DNA of 7,282 bases from DAOUFU01 sp034429275 (GTDB taxonomy: Bacteria; Chloroflexota; Anaerolineae; Aggregatilineales; Aggregatilineaceae): assembly GCA_034429275.1 (NCBI GenBank), contig DAOUFU010000330.1, positions 1 through 7,282 of the forward strand, written 5' to 3'. Positions within the stretch are counted from its first letter, which is position 1, and every line of letters starts with the position of its first letter. Below, in pieces: positions 1 through 5,850 of the stretch. The notes below the pieces were generated by a model, which saw only the letters and a list, made by a program, of their open reading frames with translations, did no database searches and was not told the DNA's origin. Made by a program: the position numbers and the translations under genes.

Positions 1-138
1 TCCGAAATTTTTGGGAGAGGGGGGGCAGACGGGGTCGGGGGTGAGGCCAGCCGTTCGCCCACCCCCTATCCGCTCACCTTATCAAAATGCATGACGGGGG
101 CGAAGTCCTCGCAATTTTGCCCCTAATTGGGAATGCAC
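1..138 (+). repeat. Composite intergenic repeat, copy A (truncated by the window edge)
   Basis: Bases 1-48 correspond to the right part of the cloverleaf element at 1937-2048: a degraded right half of its central palindrome (1-26), then the terminal arm GGGGGTGAGGCC (37-48). Bases 49-137 match 2049-2137 almost base for base, with one extra C in a C-run and a few substitutions. Within this module an 8-bp stem (97-104 with 116-123) closes a hairpin. Relative to the other copy, a C-to-T change here becomes a G-U wobble, so pairing is kept. The module ends with GGAATGCA (129-136), 12 bases before the -35 box of the aldehyde dehydrogenase promoter. No reading frame in it looks like a real gene. 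The left part of the element would lie outside the window. Confidence 0.8.
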
Positions 139-148
139 CCCTGGGGGC

Positions 149-178
149 TGGACAGATGCAACCAATTTCAATTATATT
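149..178 (+). promoter_or_regulatory. Probable promoter of the aldehyde dehydrogenase gene
   Basis: TGGACA (149-154) and TATATT (173-178) each match five of six bases of the sigma-70-type -35 and -10 consensus and lie 18 bases apart. Transcription would start near 185, giving a leader of about 33 bases before the ATG at 218. The AT-rich stretch 160-200 stands out from its GC-rich surroundings. Assigned by eye only. Confidence 0.5.
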
Positions 179-217
179 CATCATAGAAATAGCGAATATC
201 ACACTGGGAGAAACCGT

Positions 218-1720
218 ATGATGAACCTGGATGCTATTGCCGTCAAGACATACGGCCACTACATCAACGGCGCGTGGATCGAATCTGAGGGCCGGGAGTG
301 GTTTGACTCGATCAACCCCACGACCGGCGAGGTGCTGGCGCGGTTTGCACGCGGCACAACGGCGGATGTCGAGCGCGCGGTGGATGCGGCTGAGGCGGCC
401 TTCCCCGCGTGGAAGAAAGTGCCCGCGCCGCGACGCGGCGAAATCCTGCTGCGGGCGGCGCGCATCATGCGCGAGCGCAAGGACGAGCTGGGGCGGCTGG
501 TCTCTACCGAGATGGGCAAGGTGATCGCCGAGGGGCGCGGCGATGTCCAGGAAGCCATCGACTTTCTGGAATACATCGCGGGCGAGGGTCGGCGGCTGCT
601 CGGCGAGACTACGCCCTCGGAACTGCCGAACAAGTTCTGCATGACGGTGCGGCAGCCGGTTGGGGTGGTGGGCTGCATCACGCCCTGGAACTTCCCGATT
701 GCCATCCCGATCTGGAAGATCGGCGCGGCGCTGATCACCGGCAATACCATCGTCTTCAAGCCGGCGGAGCAGACTCCGCTGTGCGTGGCGACCATTGCGG
801 ACATCCTGGAAGAGGCGGGTCTGCCCGTGGGCGTGTTGAACGTGGTCAACGGGTTCGGCGAGGAAGTGGGCGCAGATATTGTGGTGCATCCGCGCGTGCG
901 GGTGATTTCGTTCACCGGCGGCGTGCCCACCGGCAAGATCGTCTATACCGCCGCTGCACAGCATCTCAAGAAGGTCGAACTGGAGCTGGGCGGGAAGAAC
1001 CCGCAGATCGTCATGCCGGACGCCAACCTCGACCTGGCGCTGGAAGGGGTGCTGTTTGGGGCCTTCGGCACGGCGGGGCAGCGCTGCACGGCAACCAGCC
1101 GCCTGATCCTGCACGAGGACATCTATGACGAATTCCTGGCGCGGCTGGTGCAACGCACCGAAGCCCTGGTCCAGGGCGACCCGCGCGATCCGCGCACCGA
1201 TATCGGCCCGGTGATTGATGCGGCGGCGGGCGAGTCGATCATGCGCTACATCGAGATCGGCAAGCGCGAGGCTACCCTGATCACCGGCGGCGTGCGGCGC
1301 ACCGGCGGCCCCTATGACGGAGGCTTCTTCATCGCGCCGACCGTCTTCGCTACCGAGCACGGTACGCGCATCAGCAAAGAGGAAATCTTTGGGCCGGTGC
1401 TCAGCGTGATCAAGGTGAGCAGCTTTGAGGAAGCGATCCGCGTGGCGAACGATGTGGATTACGGGCTGTCGTCGTCGGTCTACACGCGCGACGTCAACCT
1501 GGCCTTCCGCGCGGTGGAGGAACTGGAAACCGGCATCACCTACATCAACGCGCCGACCAGCGGGGCCGAGGTGCACCTGCCGTTTGGCGGGACCAAAAAC
1601 ACCGGCAACGGCGGGCGCGAGGCCGGGACCAGCGCCATCGAGGAATTCAGCGAGATCAAGACGGTGTTCATCGACTACAGCAACCGCCTGCAAAAGGCGC
1701 AGATTGACGAGGCGAACTAG
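218..1720 (+). CDS. NAD-dependent aldehyde dehydrogenase (ALDH superfamily)
   Basis: This 500-aa cytoplasmic enzyme is predicted to oxidise an aldehyde to its carboxylate with NAD+. All hallmark residues are visible: PWNFP with the oxyanion Asn158; KPAEQTP with Lys181 and Glu184, where Glu at this site usually favours NAD over NADP; the FTGGVPTG cofactor loop (232-239); the general base Glu256 in LELGGK; the nucleophile Cys290 in GQRCT; EIFGP (389-393); and PFGGTKNTGNGGREAG near the C-terminus. The Glu256-Cys290 spacing of 34 equals that of human ALDH2. Length is normal for the family. The ATG at 218 is preceded by GGGAG (206-210) at 7 bases; the adjacent ATG at 221 is an alternative. The C-terminus (GGREAGTSAIEEFSEIKTV) recalls 2-oxoglutarate semialdehyde or aminoadipate semialdehyde dehydrogenases, but the substrate cannot be settled. 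It appears monocistronic, bounded on both sides by repeats, so context gives no pathway clue. Confidence 0.97.
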   Translation: MMNLDAIAVKTYGHYINGAWIESEGREWFDSINPTTGEVLARFARGTTADVERAVDAAEAAFPAWKKVPAPRRGEILLRAARIMRERKDELGRLVSTEMGKVIAEGRGDVQEAIDFLEYIAGEGRRLLGETTPSELPNKFCMTVRQPVGVVGCITPWNFPIAIPIWKIGAALITGNTIVFKPAEQTPLCVATIADILEEAGLPVGVLNVVNGFGEEVGADIVVHPRVRVISFTGGVPTGKIVYTAAAQHLKKVELELGGKNPQIVMPDANLDLALEGVLFGAFGTAGQRCTATSRLILHEDIYDEFLARLVQRTEALVQGDPRDPRTDIGPVIDAAAGESIMRYIEIGKREATLITGGVRRTGGPYDGGFFIAPTVFATEHGTRISKEEIFGPVLSVIKVSSFEEAIRVANDVDYGLSSSVYTRDVNLAFRAVEELETGITYINAPTSGAEVHLPFGGTKNTGNGGREAGTSAIEEFSEIKTVFIDYSNRLQKAQIDEAN

Positions 1721-1744
1721 CTCGCGGGCTGAATCGAACGGCTG

Positions 1745-1843
1745 CCGGTTGAGGGATGCCAACCTGCCACCCCTCAGCCGGAAATTCCTGCAGGGGGAAA
1801 GACCGGGCGCACTGGAAGAGGCGCGCAGGTCGGGGGTGAGGCC
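1745..1843. repeat. Stem-loop and decayed repeat remnant downstream of the aldehyde dehydrogenase gene
   Basis: An 11-bp stem (1745-1755 with 1771-1781, one G-T pair) closes a 15-base loop starting 24 bases after the stop codon. No T-run follows, so it is not a typical intrinsic terminator, though it could protect the 3' end of the mRNA. Bases 1770-1796 resemble a decayed version of the central palindrome of the element at 1937-2048. Bases 1818-1843 are an exact 26-base direct repeat of 2023-2048, including the terminal arm GGGGGTGAGGCC. No matching left arm is visible, so this is read as a partial, degenerate copy. Confidence 0.65.
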
Positions 1844-1936
1844 GGTTGTCGCTTGACCACTCGCCGCCAGGATTGGCGCGCACTGCCGGTCAAGGGCGTA
1901 TTCCATTTTTGGGGCATGAGACTGTGGGGGTTGCCC

Positions 1937-2048
1937 GGCCTCACCCCCGCGCGGCCAAAACCGGGCCGCTTCGCCCCCTCTCCGAAAATTTTCGGAGAGG
2001 GGGCAGACCAAGCGCCTCCCATGAGGCGCGCAGGTCGGGGGTGAGGCC
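1937..2048. repeat. 112-bp palindromic element with terminal inverted repeats (cloverleaf-capable), copy B
   Basis: Terminal inverted repeats of 13 bp (1937-1949 and 2036-2048, GGCCTCACCCCCG and its complement) enclose three further inverted repeats. These are a left hairpin with GCGGCC/GGCCGC arms (1951-1956, 1964-1969), a perfect 32-bp palindrome centred on AAAATTTT (1973-2004), and a right hairpin with GCGCCT/AGGCGC arms (2012-2017, 2024-2029). As single-stranded DNA or RNA it can form an outer stem with three inner arms. It has no coding capacity that I believe and no clear target-site duplication. A second full copy lies at 5851-5964. The class is uncertain: a REP/BIME-like or MITE-like non-autonomous repeat is the closest known category. 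Confidence 0.85.
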
Positions 2049-2137
2049 AGCCGTTCGCCCACCCCTATCCGCTCACCTTATCAAAATGCACGACGGGGGC
2101 GAAGTCCTCGCAATTTCGCCCCCAATTTGGAATGCAT
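2049..2137 (+). repeat. Promoter-proximal module of the composite repeat, copy B
   Basis: This directly follows the 112-bp element and matches 49-137 over its whole length. It contains a hairpin with a perfect 9-bp stem (2095-2103 with 2115-2123, GGGGGCGAA/TTCGCCCCC) and an 11-base loop. It ends with GGAATGCA (2129-2136), 18 bases before the -35 box of the tRNA promoter. Together with copy A it forms a direct repeat offset by 2000 bases that brackets the aldehyde dehydrogenase gene. Confidence 0.8.
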
Positions 2138-2154
2138 TGCCGGTCAAATCGCCC

Positions 2155-2183
2155 TTGTCAAGCGGGGATCGCTGTGCTACAAT
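2155..2183 (+). promoter_or_regulatory. Promoter of tRNA-Gln
   Basis: TTGTCA (2155-2160) and TACAAT (2178-2183) are separated by exactly 17 bases, and a TGC precedes the -10 box as an extended -10. Start of transcription is expected near 2190, about 6 bases before the mature tRNA 5' end. This is the strongest promoter match in the window. The 11-mer TGTGCTACAAT (2173-2183) recurs in front of the DegV-family gene. Confidence 0.8.
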
Positions 2184-2195
2184 GCGCATCGTCGA

Positions 2196-2267
2196 TGGGG
2201 GATAGTTTAATCGGCAGAACAGCGGACTCTGGATTCGTCAGTCCTGGTTCAAATCCAGGTCCCCCAG
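2196..2267 (+). tRNA. tRNA-Gln, anticodon CUG
   Basis: The 72-base sequence folds as a canonical cloverleaf. Acceptor stem TGGGGGA/TCCCCCA (2196-2202, 2260-2266) is fully paired. The D arm has a 4-bp stem (2205-2208 with 2217-2220), A14, G18G19 and A21. The anticodon arm has stem 2222-2226/2234-2238 with two G-U pairs and loop CTCTGGA, giving anticodon CTG at 2229-2231. The variable loop is CAGT, and the T arm is CCTGG/CCAGG around TTCAAAT. The weak U1-A72 pair and discriminator G73 (2267) fit known glutamine identity elements. CCA is not encoded, since GCCT follows, so the tail must be added by tRNA nucleotidyltransferase. It reads CAG codons. It stands alone, with its own promoter and terminator. 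Confidence 0.97.
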
Positions 2268-2276
2268 CCTGACCCC

Positions 2277-2307
2277 AAAAAACCTGCTCAACGCGAGCAG
2301 GTTTTTT
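2277..2307. terminator. Bidirectional intrinsic terminator
   Basis: A 7-bp GC-rich stem (CCTGCTC 2283-2289, GAGCAGG 2295-2301) with loop AACGC is flanked by six A on the left and six T on the right. It therefore works as a stem plus U-run on either strand. On the plus strand it ends the tRNA-Gln transcript 10 bases past the mature 3' end. On the minus strand it lies 25 bases beyond the stop codon of the phosphodiesterase gene and can end that operon. Confidence 0.92.
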
Positions 2308-2331
2308 GCTGCCTGGCTGCCGGGTTGTTCG

Positions 2332-4656
2332 CTACGAGGTGCGGCGCACGCCGTTGAGTTCGTCCACCACCCGGAACAGATCGCCCACCGAGTAAAAATC
2401 CACTGCGATGAAGTTGGGCATCTGCCCGCGCGCTTCGGCACACAGGTTCGCCCGTCTGAGCAGGAACGAGCGGCTGTTGATGCGGGCGGCATCTACGCGA
2501 TCCGGGGCGCGCTTGGAAATCCAGTGATTCAGCAGGAACAGCGCATGACCGGTCCCGCCGCGATTGGGCAGGCAGTTGAACTGGGCCGGGTCGGTCACCG
2601 AGTACGCGGTCTCTTCGACGTAGTCCCACATGTGATGATACCAGTCGGGCGGGGGGCCGCCGTGTTCGGCCAGGACCACCAGCCGCTTGTCGATCTCGAT
2701 CATTTCGCCCAGGGTCGGCCACCGATCGCCGGGGCGGCGTGCGTAGGCGTAGTGGACCAGGTCGGCAGCCTCGAAGGCGGCGACCGTATCCTCGACGCTG
2801 ATGCCGTCCTGGATGAGCAGTACGATCACCTCGCGCGGGTGACGGTCGAGAAAGACGCGGAATTCGGTCAGTGCGTCCACCAGCGGGATTCCACCCAGCG
2901 AGCACAAGTTGTGGCACAGGAAAGTCTGGCTGGGGTCCTGCAGGGTGGGGTCGGCAGTGGCGAGCACCTGGCGCATCAGCGGGCGCATATCGACGGGCAT
3001 CTGCTCCAGGTAGTTGTCGATCGTGGCCTGGCTGTCGCCGTAGTGGGTATCGATCAAGAAGGCGCGCACCCCGGCCTCCATCTGGAGAGTCAGGCTGCCG
3101 TCTTGTGAGGGCCAGATCCACCCCTCATTGGCGACGGCCATCGAATTGTGCGTGGCGGCGAACACCACTTCATCAAAGGGTCTGCGGCACAGGGCAGCGT
3201 GACCGTTGCACTTGAGCGGCGGCGGCGCGCCGGATGGCGACTCGATCAGCCAGTCGCCCGCCACCAGCAGACCGATCACCAGGGCGACGCTCGCGCCCAC
3301 CGCCAACTGGTAGCGCCCTTCGAGCCGCACGAGCCAGGGCCAGACTCGCTTTTGCAGCGAGGGGATCATCGAAATGGCCAAGAGGATCACGCCGATCACC
3401 AGGGGCAGCGAACTGCGCGCCCAGATCGACAGGCGGAGGTCCTGGCGCAGCGATCCCAGCACGTCGTTGAGCATGGCCGCCAGCGAATCGGGCAGATCGC
3501 GCGAAGAAATGCCGGCGATGCGGTAGGTGGTGAAGGGATTATCCAGCAGGGTTTCGAGCAGGATCGAGGCCAGGATCAGGCCGCCGCCGGAAAGAGCGAA
3601 CACGACGCCAAGCGTGCGCAGCAGGCGCATCTTCGACCTGCCTTGCTGGATGATCAGCCCGCCGGCAGAGATCAGGATCGTCGCAATGACGACCGGCTCG
3701 GCCCAACGGTGAAAAAAGCCGACGACGTCGCGCACCTTGTTGATCTCGTTGAGCAGGTCCTGCGCCGTATGATCGGCCAGCCCGGCCAACCCTTCCAGGC
3801 CGCTGATGGTGCCGCTGTCGAGATTGGCTTGCAGCGTCTTGATGGCATCATCGACGCGCAGGTTGACCAGCGTGCCGGAGACGATGACCAGCGCGCCGGG
3901 CAGGTCGTTGACGGCCAGCGCTGCATCCACCTGGCGGCGGGTATCCTGCGAGACTTTCTCACCGGCGGGCAGCAGCAGCGCCTGGGCAAGCTGGCGTTTT
4001 TCGGCGGTGGTCAGGCGTTCGATGGGGAAGGTTTTGATGATCGCGGGCGGATCGGCGGGCGCGCCGCGCGCCAGGGCCGCGAGATATTCCTCAAGCTGGG
4101 AATAGAGCTGGACCAGCGAGGCATCCTTCGAGTTCTCGCCGTTGACCAGCAGCACGCCCTTGCTGCGGACCTGGGCGATCAGCACGGTTTCGAGCGACTG
4201 GGTGCTGGCGATGACTTTATCGCGGAAGTTGGGGTCGTACACCGCGCGGGTCAGCGAAATGTTGCCGCGCAGCCGGGCACGGTCGCCTTCCAGGTAGGCG
4301 GCAAGCTCTGTGGCGGCGCGCTCGGCTGCCGTCTGGATGACCTCCGGCGGCAGCACCAGGCGCAGCGCAGAGATCACCTGGCCGTAGGCATGGCGCGATT
4401 GTTCGGGTGTAAGCTTATAGTTGCCCAGAAGCTGCTCGACCACGCGGCGCATGGCCGGATCGGCCAGCAGGTCGGTATACACGCGCTCGTAAATGTCGTT
4501 TTCCTGCATGGCGCGCGTGTAGAAGGCCGGGTCGAGCACGTCATCGGTGATGATGCGGATGGCAAGGAAACCGGTCAGCGAAGCGACAAATGCCGCTGAG
4601 AGTAGTACGGTTAAGGCTGACGAAGCCCAGCGACGAAGACGGTCCATGCCTGTCAT
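2332..4656 (-). CDS. Membrane-anchored protein with C-terminal PI-PLC-X-like phosphodiesterase domain
   Basis: The product is 774 aa. In order: a membrane helix at about 11-33 after an RLRR cytoplasmic start; a hydrophilic, mostly helical region at about 36-315 that I do not recognise; four helices near 318-336, 342-366, 415-431 and 449-470; then a soluble domain to the C-terminus. Basic loops (QQGRSKMR; QKRVWPWLVR) follow helices 2 and 4, which puts both the unknown region and the C-terminal domain outside the cytoplasm. The latter shows PLC-like phosphodiesterase hallmarks: ATHNSM with His503, GVRAFLIDTHYGD with Asp536, FLCHNLC with His582, VIVLLIQDG, and PNFIAVDFY near the end. From memory these most resemble plant-type PI-PLC-X domain proteins. 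Expected chemistry is cleavage of a phosphodiester bond in a phospholipid head group, but the substrate is unknown. The ATG at 4656 was chosen because GGAA lies 5 bases upstream and a longer frame would overlap the preceding gene out of frame. An ATG at 4647 is also possible. It lies 55 bp downstream of the DegV-family gene, probably in the same transcript. Confidence 0.92.
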   Translation of the reverse strand: MTGMDRLRRWASSALTVLLSAAFVASLTGFLAIRIITDDVLDPAFYTRAMQENDIYERVYTDLLADPAMRRVVEQLLGNYKLTPEQSRHAYGQVISALRLVLPPEVIQTAAERAATELAAYLEGDRARLRGNISLTRAVYDPNFRDKVIASTQSLETVLIAQVRSKGVLLVNGENSKDASLVQLYSQLEEYLAALARGAPADPPAIIKTFPIERLTTAEKRQLAQALLLPAGEKVSQDTRRQVDAALAVNDLPGALVIVSGTLVNLRVDDAIKTLQANLDSGTISGLEGLAGLADHTAQDLLNEINKVRDVVGFFHRWAEPVVIATILISAGGLIIQQGRSKMRLLRTLGVVFALSGGGLILASILLETLLDNPFTTYRIAGISSRDLPDSLAAMLNDVLGSLRQDLRLSIWARSSLPLVIGVILLAISMIPSLQKRVWPWLVRLEGRYQLAVGASVALVIGLLVAGDWLIESPSGAPPPLKCNGHAALCRRPFDEVVFAATHNSMAVANEGWIWPSQDGSLTLQMEAGVRAFLIDTHYGDSQATIDNYLEQMPVDMRPLMRQVLATADPTLQDPSQTFLCHNLCSLGGIPLVDALTEFRVFLDRHPREVIVLLIQDGISVEDTVAAFEAADLVHYAYARRPGDRWPTLGEMIEIDKRLVVLAEHGGPPPDWYHHMWDYVEETAYSVTDPAQFNCLPNRGGTGHALFLLNHWISKRAPDRVDAARINSRSFLLRRANLCAEARGQMPNFIAVDFYSVGDLFRVVDELNGVRRTS

Positions 4657-4711
4657 GCTTTTTCCGCGCAGCGGTGCCGAACGATAGTGCTGCAACGAAA
4701 CCTTGCGCGGG

Positions 4712-5578
4712 TTATCCTGCTGCGTTTTCGGGAATGATGGCAATTCCCACCGTGCCAGGACCGCTGTGCACCCCCAGCGCGGGCGAAAGCTGCGCGACGA
4801 TCCACTCAATGACCGCGTAACGCTCTTCGAGCAGCGCGCGGAAGACTTCGACCTCTTCCCTGGCGGCCACATGCATCAGCGCGGCGCGAATGGTGCTGCC
4901 GGAAGGGATGCTGTTCTGCGCCAGCGAGACGATGCGCTTATAGGCTCCTTTGCGCGTGCGGGCGACCGCCAGCGGTGAGGGCATCCCGCCCCGGATGCCG
5001 ATTACCGGCTTGATGTTGAGCAAATCGCCGACCATGCCGGTCACTTTGCTGATGCGTCCGCCGCGCTGGAGATATTCCAGCGTGTCGTTGGTGAAGCCAA
5101 CAAAGGCGCTGCGCGCGATGCGCCGTGCGACCTGGACCACTTCTTCGAGCGATTTGCCGGAGAGCGCCGCCCGCGCTGCCTGGATGACCGACCAGCCGTG
5201 CGCCATGGCGACGGTTTGGGTGTCGATCACCTCTACCACGAGGTCGGGAAGCTCTTGCCTGGCGAGCTTCTGGGCCAGGGTCGCCGCCTGGAACCCGCCG
5301 CTGCCGGTGCCGGTCATGTTGATCGAGACTACGCCGGTTGCGCCGCGTCGCGCCGCCCGCCGGAAGGCTTCGAGATATTCCCCGGCGGCGGGGTTGCCGG
5401 TGGTCGGCCAGGTTGGGGCCGTCACCACCCAGCGGTAGAACTCATCGGGGGGCATATCCACCCCGTCGCGCAGCGCTCCTTCGGTGGTGTGCACGTAATA
5501 GGGCACAACCTCGATCCCCAGTTCATCGACCATGGGGGAAGGGACACTGGCGCAGCTATCCGTCACGATGACAACCAC
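4712..5578 (-). CDS. DegV family protein (FakB-like fatty-acid-binding protein)
   Basis: DegV/FakB proteins are cytoplasmic fatty-acid carriers. In Firmicutes they present the fatty acid to the kinase FakA, giving acyl-phosphate for phospholipid synthesis. Family signatures in this 288-aa product are VTDSCASVP at the N-terminus, PTTGNP in the position of the usual PTTSQP, MTGTGSGGFQAA, VIDTQTVAMAHGW, the conserved DTLEYLQRGGRIS, and LLNIKPVI. The start is the GTG at 5578, because AAAGGAG (5593-5587) stands 8 bases upstream, the conserved first strand VVVIVTDS begins there, and the length then equals the family norm. An in-frame ATG at 5695 would add 39 basic, low-complexity residues and lies at the predicted transcript 5' end. 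It is first gene of a likely two-gene operon with the downstream membrane phosphodiesterase. No FakA-like kinase gene is visible here, so participation in a FakA system is inference. Confidence 0.93.
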   Translation of the reverse strand: MVVIVTDSCASVPSPMVDELGIEVVPYYVHTTEGALRDGVDMPPDEFYRWVVTAPTWPTTGNPAAGEYLEAFRRAARRGATGVVSINMTGTGSGGFQAATLAQKLARQELPDLVVEVIDTQTVAMAHGWSVIQAARAALSGKSLEEVVQVARRIARSAFVGFTNDTLEYLQRGGRISKVTGMVGDLLNIKPVIGIRGGMPSPLAVARTRKGAYKRIVSLAQNSIPSGSTIRAALMHVAAREEVEVFRALLEERYAVIEWIVAQLSPALGVHSGPGTVGIAIIPENAAG

Positions 5579-5586
5579 TCTTCGGT

Positions 5587-5593
5587 CTCCTTT
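5587..5593 (-). promoter_or_regulatory. Ribosome binding site deciding the DegV-family start
   Basis: The minus strand reads AAAGGAG, a near-perfect anti-SD complement, 8 bases before GTG 5578. No comparable site precedes the upstream in-frame ATGs at 5695 and 5686. This is the main reason for preferring the shorter protein. Confidence 0.75.
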
Positions 5594-5704
5594 GTGGGCT
5601 GCGGCCCGGCCCGCCAGTCGGGGCAGCGATCCGGTGCGGCGCGCGACCTCGGAGTGCCGGATGGGCCGCGCGGTCACGCTGAGCATGATGGTCATGCGCT
5701 GCTA

Positions 5705-5715
5705 ATTGTAGCACA
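5705..5715 (-). promoter_or_regulatory. Extended -10 promoter of the DegV-phosphodiesterase operon
   Basis: The minus strand carries TGTGCTACAAT, with -10 TACAAT at 5710-5705 and the TGC extension just before it. The same 11-mer forms the -10 region of the tRNA-Gln promoter. No good -35 box is present at 16-18 bases, so recognition would rest on the extended -10. Transcription would begin near 5698, leaving a leader of about 120 bases to GTG 5578, or an almost leaderless transcript if ATG 5695 is used. Confidence 0.55.
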
Positions 5716-5719
5716 AATT

Positions 5720-5850
5720 GCAAGGGTGCATCTCATTTTGGGCAGGGGGCTGCAGGGTAATTGCATCAAAAGGGCTGCGTCAGTTGACGCGCATCGTCTG
5801 CTCCTGATACCCGTTGGCCATGTGATCGGATATGAGGGCGACGAATGGCT
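5720..5850 (-). repeat. Diverged, inverted copy C of the promoter-proximal module
   Basis: Read on the minus strand, 5850-5821 follows the pattern of 49-78 (AGCCGTTCGCCC...TATCCGCTCAC) with several substitutions. The far end, 5738-5722, resembles the CCAATT-GGAATGCACCC end of copies A and B. The middle is longer and not clearly alignable. As in the other copies, the ATGCA end faces the nearest promoter, here that of the DegV-family gene. The homology of the middle part is not supported. Confidence 0.5.
5777..5790. promoter_or_regulatory. Short perfect inverted repeat upstream of the DegV-family promoter
   Basis: GCGTCA and TGACGC are separated by GT, forming a compact dyad 67 bases upstream of the -10 box. 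Its size and symmetry would suit a dimeric regulator, but it also lies inside a degenerate repeat and could be part of that. No regulator is identified. Confidence 0.25.

Noticed and set aside
1745..1781. Stem-loop after the aldehyde dehydrogenase stop codon as an intrinsic terminator
   Set aside because: The stem is good, but no T-run follows on either strand and the loop is 15 bases, so it is reported only as a stem-loop.
74..2062. 662-codon minus-strand open frame opposite the aldehyde dehydrogenase gene
   Set aside because: It mirrors the codon pattern of the real gene and is rich in Arg, His, Asp and Ala without any domain. It also runs through the non-coding repeats at both ends. It results from high third-position GC on the opposite strand.
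1774..2205. Small open frames through the repeats (for example 1774-2022 minus, 1846-2205 plus)
   Set aside because: They translate the palindromic repeat itself (SPKIFGEGA-like peptides recur at each copy and in several frames). They have no ribosome binding site and no conservation beyond the repeat.
3148..4599. 483-codon plus-strand open frame opposite the phosphodiesterase gene
   Set aside because: Low-complexity Gln/Arg/Asp/Gly-rich translation with no motif, lying entirely antisense to a well-supported gene.
4657..4872. Upstream extension of the phosphodiesterase gene by 72 codons to an ATG at 4872
   Set aside because: It would overlap the 3' end of the DegV-family gene by 161 bases in another frame. 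The added residues look non-native (Ser/Arg-rich), and the membrane helix expected near the N-terminus begins just after ATG 4656.
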